Positions 37,769-47,384 of a DNA stretch of 56,986 nt are shown here, piece after piece. Every line of letters begins with the position of its first letter. Positions within the stretch are counted from its first letter, which is position 1. The position numbers and the translations under genes were made by a program. The notes beneath the pieces were generated by a model, which was not told the DNA's origin, searched no databases, and saw only the letters and a program-made list of their open reading frames with translations. Location: contig JAQOTE010000028.1 of the NCBI GenBank assembly GCA_029945375.1, positions 1 to 56,986 of the forward strand, given 5' to 3'. The stretch is from Agaricus subrufescens (taxonomy: Eukaryota; Basidiomycota; Agaricomycetes; Agaricales; Agaricaceae).

Positions 37769-37939
37769 GTCCCTGGCAGCAATGACAATCTGGGAGGCAC
37801 CGTTCTGTTTGAGGAGCTGGGCAAGGATAAGACTGGTGGGTCCTGTGTCCATGAGCAGGACTTCTATACCAATGCTGGGGTTAAGGTTATCAAGACTGTG
37901 AACAGCACAAGTAGTGGGCTTGAGGAGGGTCAGAAGCAT
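37769..37939 (-). pseudogene. Zinc-type alcohol/polyol dehydrogenase, middle fragment
   Basis: Minus strand. Reads LKPTTCAVHSLDNLNP, IGIEVLLMDTGPTSLILAQL and LKQNGASQIVIAARDGI: the start of the Rossmann fold of the same dehydrogenase class as the 34501-34905 fragment. The NAD-binding GxGPxG motif is destroyed (DTGPTS). The coding similarity stops abruptly at the foldback element. Upstream exons are not recognisable. CpG nearly absent, unlike the 3' fragment. Confidence 0.6.
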
Positions 37940-38334
37940 GTATCACACTAATGAACAAAGTTTTCTATTAGTGGCTGTGCTCATTTGAATTCTATTGATA
38001 AGGAACTTTGCCAGACTTATTTGTGCTTTGAGGGCCAAATGAAACAAAATGAGATTGCATGACTCACAACTGAAGGTTGAGAGCAGGGGCCAACTAAGCT
38101 AAGGACAAGTAAAGTAAAAGGGAGTTAAAGGGACTGCAAGGCACTATAGGACTGGTGAGTGAGATTGGATGAAAGCACTTGGGTAGGCTTCCCCGTCTGC
38201 TCAGAGCAGCTTTGTTGAGGCAGGCTGCTACCAAGCTGCCTGAGGTAGAAGGCCTTTACTGAGTAGGAGGGACCTGGGGAAGACCAGGTTGAAGAGCTTG
38301 TAGGATGCTTCACCTCCTCCTTGCTCTTGAGATG
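37940..38334. other. Non-coding, CpG-poor DNA
   Basis: About 400 bp between the dehydrogenase fragment and the recombinase pseudogene; probably the terminal part of the recombinase element. No supported gene. Confidence 0.35.
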
Positions 38335-39520
38335 GAAGGTTGGATTCTTAGAGGGTGTTGTGTGTCCCCAAGTTGGGTATACTGTGTGAGGACTTTGGCA
38401 TGGGATGTGATGTAGACTGTGAAGGCTTTGCTTGCCCACCAACCTTTGGTTTTCATGGCTTCAAATGATAGTCCTTGGGTGAGGTTTTCAAGTGTGGAGC
38501 CAATCTCTGTGAACCTATTAGTTAAGGGATTAGTGTCATAAAGAGGGTTTTATGACACTTAATTCAGGTTTACAAAGTCAAATTTAGCTTCATTTGCTGC
38601 TACATTTATGTAAGGAAATACCTCACCTAGGTTGATGTGGGTAAGGGAATCAACAATATATTGCAGGGTTTTCCTGACTATTTATGACACTAATCTCTTA
38701 GCAAATGGGCTCACAGTGAATGCAGATACCATGGCCTTGCAGAAAGTCTAGGCCTGCCTGTTTTGCTACAGTGTTGATGACAGGGAGGAAGTTTCACTTG
38801 GTGAGAGGCTTGTAGGCATTGTTGTGGGGGTAGGCAAAAACATGGGCATCAAGTGGGGGGTTGTTGATTCTCAGGTGGGTTTTGACAGCTGTTGTTGGGT
38901 CAGAGACACCTTCCTGTGCAGTCTAGTAGATGTCTTCTTCCCTGGGGCAGTCTTTGTTTTTGGTAAGTGGAGAATGGTTGTTGCAATGTTGGAGCAGTCA
39001 ACCACTACTTTGAGGTTGGCACAAGTGGGGTATTTCAACTTGTCAAAAGCACTTAGATTGGGGGCTGTGAATTTGCCTAGCCTGGCATAGAAGTCAGAGG
39101 TGAGGCAAGCAAAGGTTGCAATGTGGAGAGGGTTCTGGAGATTGAGGTGGGCATGAATAGCTGAGATCCTGCTATGTAGTTAACAATGGTCAATTGAGAG
39201 TAGGAACCTGCTAGCTCTGCAACAAAAATGGAGAGAAGGTTTGGTAAGACAGGCAGGCTCTTGAGTTTGGGGACACTTTTGTGATTGCAGAAGACATGGA
39301 AAGTGAGCAAACCAGTGTCATACATGGCAAAGGTTGAATCATCCCATCCAGCTTCAAAAACTTGTCTCACCCTCTCTTCTTTGTCAAACAAATTGGGTTG
39401 GGATGGTGTGAGTGAGGCCCAACTGGAGATAATAATCTTCTGTTTGGCTAGGATGTGTGGCATAAGGGGTGAGGGGTTGGGGGTGAGGGGTGGGTTGTAG
39501 GGAGGGGCCCCCAGACCCAT
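38335..39520 (-). pseudogene. Degenerate tyrosine recombinase of a basidiomycete mobile element
   Basis: Minus strand, in several frames. The N-terminal SAM-like core-binding part reads VRQVFEAGWDDSTFAMYDTG, LLTFHVFCNHKSVPK and ELAGSYSQLTIVNYIAG. After a frameshift near 39077, ARLGKFTAPNLSAFDKLKYP and ILHLPKTKTAPG follow. A further frame gives SDPTTAVKTHLRINNPPLDA, HVFAYPHNNAYKPLT and GLDFLQGHGI; after a 214-bp insertion, IGSTLENLTQG, EAMKTKGWWASKAFTVY and SHAKVLTQY. This is the catalytic domain of the DNA breaking-rejoining family common in agaricomycetes. The HxxR Arg is read as Cys and the GRW Arg as Trp, both expected from CpG decay. At least two frameshifts and several stops. Confidence 0.7.
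38505..38718. mobile_element. 214-bp MITE inserted in the recombinase pseudogene
   Basis: Inverted ends of about 35 bp (CTCTGTGAACC... and ...GGGCTCACAGTG), with an inner perfect 14-bp stretch ATTAGTGTCATAAA / TTTATGACACTAAT at 38529-38542 and 38681-38694. It is flanked by AAT at 38502-38504 and 38719-38721, a 3-bp target duplication. Removing it restores the recombinase segment across the site. Non-autonomous; 3-bp duplications are typical of PIF/Harbinger-type elements. Confidence 0.75.
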
Positions 39521-40057
39521 ACCTCTTCAGCCTAAGGCTAGGAGGGAAAGAAACATATCCGTGTGATGTGGTCAAGCGCTTGAAGAATAATTGCTTTTTA
39601 TATACACCTACATTTTCTATATTTTATCCACAGGAGAGGTTGCAGTCAGGTGAGCGCAGTGCTCAAGCCCTAGCATAATGGTGGACTCATACAGTATACA
39701 GTGAGTGAGGGACTATTTCAGCCACATTCCACCCAAGATACAAGCCCAGAAAGCCAGCATGGTGACCAGCGGTGCGCCAACCTAAGTCAATGCTGATGAT
39801 GTAGGCTGCAAAAGGCATAACCTATGGGAATACCCTTGGGAGGGCAGTGGACACTGCTTTGTCAAGAAGCAGCTGAATGATAGTGCCCAAAGGTGGGAGG
39901 AAGGAGTGTCAGGGCAGCTAAGTGCCTGGAATGAATGGTGTGAGCTGGCTTCTAGAGTCACCAGGGCTGGTCAGAGACAGAACAGAAAAGCCGGGGAGAT
40001 TGGGCATTCCAAGTGTTGGGCCAGTAGACCCAGAGCATGAGGTCACATCACAAAGTA
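39521..40057. other. CpG-poor flank of the recombinase and Tc1 elements
   Basis: About 540 bp without a recognisable ORF. It continues across the Tc1 insertion into 41664 onward and is probably unrelated older repeat DNA. Confidence 0.35.
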
Positions 40058-41663
40058 CAGTGGCTCAAAAAACTGTCCCAATGTTTTGAGGTTTTCAACT
40101 ATTTCAGTTATAGCGTTGTGGGAACATCGCAAAACATTACGTAATAACTATCTATAGTAGCCTAGCATGTGATCTATTAGGGACATTTTGGATTATGTAA
40201 ATTGATTGGAAACTGATTGAGAAATTAAATCAACAAAATAATCAATCATTGGGACAGTTTTTTGACTCTCTACCCTTGTTGTAACTAATACTTTGTATGA
40301 CCACCTTTAGCCTTGATAACTGCCTGGCACCTCCTAGGCATACTTTCTATAAGGCTTTGACACTCATCTGGAGTGATTTTGTTCCACTCTTCAGCTACCC
40401 TTTCCCACCAATCATGAACTCCTCTAGGTGGTTTGGGATATTCCTTCAACTTGTCCTTGAGGTTGATCCAAAGGTGTTCAATGGGATTTAAGTCAGGGGA
40501 TTGGGCAGGCCAGACTAGGACTTTGATGTTGTTGCCTTCAAACCACTTGTCTGTTCTTTTTGCCATGTGCTTGGGGTCATTATCATGTTGGAATATCCTC
40601 TTCCCCTCCTCCATCTCCAGTTTTTCAAAGCTGTCAACCACTCCACTGTCCAAAATATCACAGTATTGCACAGAATCCATGATACCCTGAACCTCTGTAA
40701 GCATTCCAACTCCCTCCCATCCCATACAGCCCCATACCATAAGGTTATTCCCTCCTCCATGTTTGACTGTAGGAGTAGTAGTCCTATCAGAAGGGCCCTC
40801 ACCATTTTTCTTCCAGGTATACACCCTTCCATCTGACTGAATCCTATTAATCTTGGTTTCATCTGACCACAAGATCCTTTTCCAGTCCTCCACTGTCCAA
40901 TTCTTGTGGTAATGAGCAAATTTGAGATGGTCTCTTCTATGTTGCTGTTTGAGGAGAGGACATTTCTTCTTTACAACAGCCCTAAATGAACTCTCTTTGA
41001 GAGCATTTCTGACTGTTTGAGGATGTACTGGATTGGGAATGATGTTGTTGATATACTGGGCACCCTGAACTGCATTATCCAGCTGGCCAGTAGTGATTTG
41101 GTGAATGATTGCCCTTTTGTCCTGAGAAGAAAGCTTAGCTGGATGACCCCCTAACATGTTCTCCTTGTCCTCATCAACCTCTTTCTTAATCCTCCCCACG
41201 GTAGACTTCCCCAGACCAGTTCTAGACTGAGTTTGATGAACACAATAGCCTTCTGGAAGAAGAGAGATGACAGAGGAGCGTTGAGTAGAAGAAGTAGCTT
41301 TCATGGTGGTGGTTTAAGGTCAAGATGTAATTTAATCAAGCTTTGATGATTCAAAGTTATACAAACAAAGTCACATGACATTCTCAAATATTTCTGTACT
41401 TTTTCGGATTTTTATGAGGGCTCTAGAACAAGATTTGTCTCAGCTGAGTAGAGAGTCAAAAAACTGTCCCAATGATTGATTATTTTGTTGATTTAATTTC
41501 TCAATCAGTTTCCAATCAATTTACGTAATCCAAAATGTCCCTAATATATCACATGCTAGGCTACTATACATAGTTATTACGTGATGTTTTGCGATGTTCC
41601 CACAGTGCTATAACTGAAATAGTTGAAAACTTCAAAACATTGGGACAGTTTTTTGAGCCACTG
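40058..41663 (-). mobile_element. Tc1/mariner-type DNA transposon, apparently complete
   Basis: 1606 bp, beginning CAGTGGCTCAAAAAACTG and ending with its inverse, flanked by TA target duplications (40056-40057 and 41664-41665). Long inverted arms of about 215 bp (40058-40276, 41449-41663). Each arm carries the motif TCAAAAAACTGTCCCAATG at the outer edge and again, inverted, at the inner edge (40065-40083 and 40247-40265; 41456-41474 and 41638-41656). The intact transposase ORF lies between the arms. Confidence 0.92.
40285..41304 (-). CDS. Tc1-like DDE transposase
   Basis: 339 residues, uninterrupted. The N-terminal paired-type helix-turn-helix region (TGLGKSTVGRIKKEVDED, a GHPAKLS-type linker and a second HTH in PVHPQTVRNALKE) binds transposon ends. 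The catalytic DDE domain has WSDETKIN (Asp 1), IFQHDNDPKHMA (Asp 2) and SPDLNPIEHLWINLK (Glu). The C terminus has PDECQSLIESMPRRCQAVI, usual in this family. Length and motif spacing match active Tc1/mariner enzymes. It cuts and pastes the surrounding element at TA sites. No stop or frameshift seen, so the copy may be recent. Confidence 0.93.
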   Translation of the reverse strand: MKATSSTQRSSVISLLPEGYCVHQTQSRTGLGKSTVGRIKKEVDEDKENMLGGHPAKLSSQDKRAIIHQITTGQLDNAVQGAQYINNIIPNPVHPQTVRNALKESSFRAVVKKKCPLLKQQHRRDHLKFAHYHKNWTVEDWKRILWSDETKINRIQSDGRVYTWKKNGEGPSDRTTTPTVKHGGGNNLMVWGCMGWEGVGMLTEVQGIMDSVQYCDILDSGVVDSFEKLEMEEGKRIFQHDNDPKHMAKRTDKWFEGNNIKVLVWPAQSPDLNPIEHLWINLKDKLKEYPKPPRGVHDWWERVAEEWNKITPDECQSLIESMPRRCQAVIKAKGGHTKY

Positions 41664-42360
41664 TAATGCAACCACTTGGTGCCAGCCAAAAATAGCAGGC
41701 CAATGGTGGCCAGACCCAGGGTAGGATCTGGCTGAGAAAAGGGAAGGGGGAGCCATGCACAAGTGTGCAGCAAAGGGGTGGCCACCAGAGAGTGACAACT
41801 GGGGGGGATCAAGCAGCATGATGCTGCTGAAAAATGGTGCACAATGGGAGGGTCTCTTGAAGACACCACAGCCCAGTGCAGAAGGGGATCAGACTGTCCA
41901 ATGGGGTGGGATGGCAAAAGTTGGATGTGGTTGCATCTGACGTCCATTGAGGGAAGGGAAGGTGGGTGCTGTGAGTGGTGCCAACATGGTGGTGTCCAGA
42001 GGGCTTGGGCCAGTCTAGACAAGGGGGTGCACCCATGAAAGTGGTGGGCGCGAGGGTGGAACAAAGGGATTTCATCCCAGGGGGTCAGGCAGTAGGGGAG
42101 TAATATACCCCAGTCTGCCCAACGGTGGCCACCATGACATCCAAACAATAGCACAAATGACAGCTGTGCTATTCAACATGAGCTCTGGGATTTCAGCAGG
42201 GAGTAGCACCCCACCTACTCAGCTCCTTGTCCGATTTCACCAGGGAGTGGCACCCCAGCTATTAAGGTGGATGCCCCACCTATCCCAAAAGGGAAGGTGG
42301 TGGTTAGAGGTCAAGAAGGGAATGTGCTGTCTCCTACCTTGGGGGATTCAATCATAACCC
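41664..42360. other. CpG-poor, repeat-like DNA without gene
   Basis: About 700 bp, GC-rich but with very few CpG. Contains an approximate direct repeat CAGGGAGTAGCACCCC / CAGGGAGTGGCACCCC near 42199 and 42240. Open frames on both strands look accidental (proline/histidine/serine-rich). No domain recognised. Confidence 0.35.
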
Positions 42361-42768
42361 TGCTCCTGCTCACTGGCTTGCTGTAAAGCATTTACTTCGC
42401 TATTTAAAGGGCACCCTGCACTACCAGCTTGTCTATAGGGGTGGTGACTCTGGGGAACTGTTTACCACCTATTCCAATGCCTCTCATGGTGGCTGTGAGG
42501 CCACAGGTCAAGCTACAGGTGGATATGTGACCATTGTCTCTAGTGCTGCTGTGGGCTGGTCCTCAAAGTGTCAGCCTTTTGTGACTCTCTGGAGCACTGA
42601 GGCCGAGTTTGTAGCTGCTGTTGAGGCTGGAAAGGAGATCAAGTGGACTAGGAACATTCTCAGTGAGTTTAGCTTCCCCCAGACACTTGCTTTGACTTTA
42701 TTTGTTGATAACAAGTCTGGAATCAGTGTAGCAAAGAATCCTGAGCACCACAGGTGCATGAAACATGT
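42361..42768 (+). pseudogene. Ty1/copia RNase H fragment
   Basis: Translates as PAHWLAVKHLLRYLKGTLHY, ELFTTYSNASHGG, AVGWSSK, STEAEFVAAVEAGKEIKWTR and LFVDNKSGISVAKNPEHH: the RNase H end of a copia polyprotein, nearly the same as the protein at 51991-53160. It stops abruptly at MKH(V), where unrelated sequence with a tRNA-like unit begins. Confidence 0.8.
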
Positions 42769-42786
42769 GGTGTTAGGATGGAAAAG

Positions 42787-42859
42787 TGACCACACCAGGG
42801 TTTGAACCTGGGACCACCCCAACTGCACCAGGGAGCTCTAACCACTGAGCTACATGGTC
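42787..42859 (-). tRNA. tRNA-Cys-like unit (anticodon GCA)
   Basis: 73 nt folding into a full cloverleaf: acceptor GACCATG/TGTGGTC (two wobble pairs), D arm GCTC-AGTGGTTA-GAGC, anticodon arm CCCTG-GTGCAGT-TGGGG with GCA, T arm CCAGG-TTCAAAC-CCTGG, A at position 73. A CTTTT run follows within a few bases (Pol III terminator). Cys tRNAs normally carry U73, so this may be a tRNA-derived repeat or tRNA pseudogene. It lies at the break point of a copia fragment. Confidence 0.6.
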
Positions 42860-43380
42860 TTGGTATTGTAGGAGCTAGGATATCATATACATATATGTAC
42901 CCTAGGCCTAGAGTTGGAACTCACTACTGCAGGCCCACTCCAGGGGCTGGGGCACTAGGCAGTTTCTCGTGAGAACTCAGAGCTCCAAAGCTGTCAGATG
43001 ACTTGACCTGTCATCACCTGACAGTGTGAGGGCTCTGAGACACATACAACAACAGGGTCATTGCCTATGCTTGCAAGGGGCCAGCAGGGGTGGGGGTGGT
43101 GGCTTCAGCCCAGACAGCATCCATGAGTTTGCCTTTGGGCCAGAGGTGTGACTTCATCTTTTCAAGATGAGTTGCCTTTGGAGTTTGTGGCGTTTTGAGG
43201 ACCATGGCCTGTATAATGTCAGGGAGTGGCACATCATCGTCCGTAGACCAATTCCTGTTATCGAAATCCTCTCTAGTATCCATTGCAAGTGCTGTGGACG
43301 CTGTATATTACTTCTCAAGCACTTCCACTGAGACTTCCAAAACAGGAAGGTAGTGGTTGTGGTTCAAGAAGTGATCATTT
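42860..43380. other. Unassigned DNA between copia pieces
   Basis: About 520 bp upstream (minus sense) of the tRNA-like unit. A 72-codon minus-strand ORF (43065-43283, starting MDTREDFDNRNWSTDDDVP) has no recognisable domain. Possibly the body of the sequence inserted into copia. Confidence 0.3.
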
Positions 43381-44823
43381 TGAGGCTCGCTGTGACAAGG
43401 CTGCTGGCTGGCTATTCTTGATGGTTGAAGAAGAGCAGAGGGTGCACTTTAATGGCATCCAGGATGACCCCATGAAGATGTGGGAGGCTCTGGAGGCTGT
43501 ACACAGGCAGAAGAAGGCTGGAATGTGTTTTAATGCCTATGATGAGCTGTTCAGCATCAGGAAACTTGAGGAAAAGTCTCTCCAATCACTTATCAACAGG
43601 GTAGAAGGCTGGAAACGTCGAATTAAAGAGCTCAGACCCACTTCCTTCACTCTGGACATGCTAGATGATGAGCTGGCATCTATGGCCCTCATTAGAGCCC
43701 TCCCAGACGGCTATTCCACCTTCTCCTCGTCTCTTTTGCTTATGGACAAGCTGGACAAGGCTACCATTCATCAGGCCTTTGTCGCAGATGATATACAACG
43801 CTGAAAACGTGCTGGGGACGCTTTGGGAAGCTCCCAGGCTCTAGCCGCTCACTCTGGCTTCAAAAACATGTCAGTGAGCTGCATTTTGTGTGGGAGGCTG
43901 GGTCACAAGGTGGAGACATGTAGGGCATTCGAAGATGCGAGAAAACGCACCCAGGAGGATGCTCAGAAGCCTAGAACTCATGGAAACAAGGCTAACAAGG
44001 CTCATAATGCTTCAAACAACGCCTCAAGCTCTGCAGCAAGCTCCTCTTCGAGTTCTAGCCCCAAAAAAGCGCAGAGAGTCCATGAATTTGCTGGAAATGC
44101 AAGTGCCTCACATCCTTCCCCTTCCCCTTCGATTTCTACACCTCTACAGCTTGATGCTGACTTCCATTGGCTTGCAGACACTGGGGCCACTTCTCATATG
44201 ACCCCACATTGTCACTGGTTCAAGAACTACTCCCCCAATCGCATTCCCATCTGATTAGCTGATAATTCAGTGGTATACTCTGCGGGGATAGGTTCTGTGG
44301 TGTTTAAACCAGTTGTTAATGGAAAGGAGGCTAGAGCGGTCGAGTTTTCAAGGGTACTGCATGTTCCTGACCTCAGGAGTAATCTGCTGTCATGTTTATA
44401 CCTTGCTCAGCACAAGGGCTTCAATATCACCATTTCTGCTCGCTCTATCGCTTTCCAGTGCAAGGGAACAACACTTTTTACGGCCACTATCCACTCCAAC
44501 AACTCTGCTGAGCTAGATGGCTCTACTATCACTTCCGAGGCCGCTTTTGCTGTTTCTACACTGCCAGCTGACCTCTCCCTGTGGCATCGTCGCTTCATTC
44601 ATCACAATTATGCTGATGTGAAGTCTATGTTGAGTAAGGACCTTGGTCTACAAATCTTGGGCTGAAAACCAACTTGAAGTCAGAATTTGGGCTCTACAGG
44701 ATGACAAGGGAGGTGAATACATATCTAAAGCATTCCTAACATTCACGGAGCAGTCTGGCATCGAAAGGAGGCACTCTACTCACAACAGGCCTCAGCAGAA
44801 TGGCCTTGCAGAGAGAGCTAATA
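43381..44823 (+). pseudogene. Ty1/copia gag-protease-integrase, first part (copia A)
   Basis: Gag region: DKAAGWLFLMVEEEQRVHF, then the zinc knuckle CILCGRLGHKVETC (CX2CX4HX4C). Protease: WLADTGATSHMT (Asp-Thr-Gly). GAG-pre-integrase: LWHRRFIHHNYADVKSMLS. Integrase remnant: DDKGGEYISKAFLTF, RRHSTHNRPQQNGLAERAN. Defects: TGA stops at 43802-43804 and 44252-44254, each where CGA is expected, and a deletion of the front of the integrase core (the first catalytic Asp is missing) near 44640-44670. A TA-flanked Tc1-like element enters right after ERAN. Confidence 0.8.
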
Positions 44824-46401
44824 CAGTGGGGGACAAAACTGTTCCAATGTTTTGTACCTTTGCAAAGAATGCTATATACCAGTGCACATAAAATGTTTAA
44901 AATCTTGAGGATATTTATGAATATACCTTAGTATCTAAGATACCATTGTGTGATGTTATGTGGCTGTACAGTTATTATTGGTCATTATATAATACTTTTA
45001 AGTCAGAGCATCATTGGAACAGTTTTGTCCCTGTACATTGAAAATACAGAATTGGCTACTTATCAAGGCAGAGGATACTATTTTCTGGCTATCAAAGCTA
45101 CAAATGGTGGATTTGGTATTGATGCCATCAATGCCTGATCAAATGCTGCTGATATGACATCAGAATCCATCAATATGCTGCTCTATAGATGTAATAATCT
45201 ATTAGGTAGAAATTTGTTAACTTTTACCTCACTATTGATATTTATTTACTGTATTTTGGCAAAACTCATATTAAGAGGCTGGTTGAACTCAACAATATCT
45301 AATTTTAGGTAATCCATACTATTTTAAAGTTGATTTGCTGCTATATCACATTTGTTAAGCTTGTACTTAATATATTCTACCTATAATACTCTAGGATTGA
45401 ATCATGTGAAAATTCCAAAATATATCTGAAAAGATTAACATTCAATAATACTTCATGTTTAGTGGTTATTTGAGCTCTTGCCAATTCTATGCAATCTTAC
45501 AGTACAATTCTTTTCATTTATACACACTAACACTTTTTACCCTCTGCTTGTAAAGCTCTTACACTTCCATCAGCATATTGTTTTCAGTTACATATGATTA
45601 TAATCTATTATTCTCAATATTCTGAGCCTATTTGTATCTTAATTAGTCATCAGAAACAAGCCCTGGTGCACTTTTACAGATACTCTCTAGAGTCTACTAT
45701 ATATTTATGTAAATACAGGCTTGTGGAGGAAGGTCAAAGCTTTTGTTTGCTCTTTGATTGATTGTTACATAAGCACCAACATTTATAGCATTAATTGGAA
45801 CAATCAGCTTTCCAGCAAGTGGGTTGTTTGTGTGCAAAAAATAGATGAAAGTATATTTCTACCTAAGGATGATCATATTTATGTCAGCAAATAAGTCTTT
45901 AAATGGCATAAATTACATAATCCAGTATATTATTGTACTTAGATAACTGTTTTAATATAAATTACATCACAAGCCTTGAAGATAATGTAATAATAAGCTA
46001 GAGATTAAAGATTTACTACTTAATAAAGTATCTAATCTTTATAGTAGCATATAGATGGATTCTGATATCATATCAGCAGCATTTGATCAGATATTGATGG
46101 CATCAATACCAAATCTACCATTTGTAGCTTTGATAGCCAGAAAATAGTATCCTCTGCCTTGATAAGTAGCCAATTCTGTATTTTCAATGTACAGGGACAA
46201 AACTGTTCCAATGATGCTCTGACTTAAAAGTATTATATAATGACCAATAATAACTGTACAGCCACATAACATCACACAATGGTAGCTTAGATACTAAGGT
46301 ATATTCATAAATATCCTCAAGATTTTAAACATTTTATGTGCACTGGTATATAGCATTCTTTGCAAAGGTACAAAACATTGGAACAGTTTTGTCCCCCACT
46401 G
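44824..46401. mobile_element. Tc1-like element without transposase, 1578 bp (element 2)
   Basis: Ends CAGTGGGGGACAAAACTG and its inverse, flanked by TA (44822-44823, 46402-46403). Inverted arms extend at least 370 bp (44824-45200 and 46020-46401). The outer motif GGACAAAACTGTTCCAATG recurs inverted at 45012-45030, giving a 207-bp outer arm. The central 800 bp is AT-rich with only tiny ORFs. No CpG in the entire element. Inserted in the copia integrase. Confidence 0.85.
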
Positions 46402-46403
46402 TA

Positions 46404-47384
46404 GGTCTATGGGTGAAAGAATCACTGCTATGCTCTCAGAATCTTGTCTTCCTCCCTCTTTCTGGGGGGAGTGTATCTCTTCTATGGTCCATGTCTGGAA
46501 TAGGCTGCCTACTGCATCACTTTCTGGGACTACACCCTTCCAGGCTTTCTATAAGCAAGAACCTGATGTCTCCCACCTCTGAGTATGGGGGTGTACTGCC
46601 TATGTGCATGTACAACGAGATAAGAGGACTTCTCTAGAGCCCCACTTCAAAAAATGCGTCTTTATAGGCTATTCTGCAGGCTACAAGGGCTGGAAGTTCT
46701 ACAACCCAGTCACTAAGCATTCAGTGATCTCGGAGAGAGCTGATTTCGATGAAAGGTACTTTCCTGGCACTTCTAGAGCCCAACTTGATGCTATTCCTAC
46801 ATTTGCTGGCCCTTCCCCCTCCCCTGAGCCTCAGACTACTTCTGAGCCTTCTCCTGCACCACCAACATCGCATTTTGGAGTGCCACCTCTGCTAGATGAA
46901 GGGGGTGATACTAGCCCTCTCCCTGCTTGCTTCCAGCCTCCCAGTCTGAGTTCTCCTGTTGTTCCTCTCACAGAGGAGACTCCTCTGCCTGCTCCTTCTC
47001 CTCCTAGCCCTGCTACTCCACCCCCACAACATCAGCAAAAGGTTTGGCTACTTGAAGCTACTTGAAGCTACTTGAGGGCTACTTGAAAATTCTCAAGTAG
47101 CCCTCAAGTACCTTCAAGTAACTTCAAGTAGCCAAACCTTTTGCTTATGAAGCTCCAATTCCACTCCCTGTGACTCCTCCCACTGCTGGAGCTCCCCCTG
47201 AGCCTCCCAGAGTGCCATGTTGCACTGGACGCATTCGGAAGCCCCCTGGTGACTGGTGGAAGGTCAGACAGCCTAACTTGCCTGCCAGGGACCCAGAAGA
47301 CGATGATGAAGCTGCTCTTTCAGCTGATACTGACTTCTATGAGGTCAAGTTTGCTGGGGCTGCTACAGCTGATCCTTGCACCTA
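46404..47384 (+). pseudogene. Ty1/copia integrase C-terminal part and linker (copia A)
   Basis: Resumes after element 2: SMGERITAMLSESCLPPSFW, HVWNRLPTASL, GTTPFQAFYKQEPDVSHLRV, WGCTAYVHVQRDKRTSLEPH, KKCVFIGYSAGYKGWKFYNP and ISERADFDERYFPGTS, then a long Pro/Ser linker typical before copia reverse transcriptase. A frameshift lies near 46600. A 112-bp hairpin interrupts the linker at 47034-47145. It stops at a TA where element 3 enters. Confidence 0.78.
47034..47145. repeat. 112-bp near-perfect hairpin
   Basis: Left arm 47034-47086 and right arm 47093-47145 pair at 51 of 53 bases around a 6-nt loop. Each arm holds four close copies of CTACTTGA. It lies in the copia linker region and introduces stops (GCTACTTGA reading). 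No target duplication found. Confidence 0.75.

Noticed and set aside
41564..42154. 196-codon minus-strand ORF rich in His, Pro and Ser
   Set aside because: It overlaps the right arm of the Tc1 element and CpG-depleted GC-rich repeat; no domain, and composition explains the openness.
42770..43060. Typical tRNA-derived SINE with 3' body
   Set aside because: In tRNA sense only about 20 bp follow the tRNA-like unit before copia sequence, so a SINE body is not visible on that side; left open as a finding.
44950..46275. Twin 62-codon ORFs with the same protein on opposite strands
   Set aside because: They are the two inverted arms of element 2 translated in mirror image, not a gene pair.
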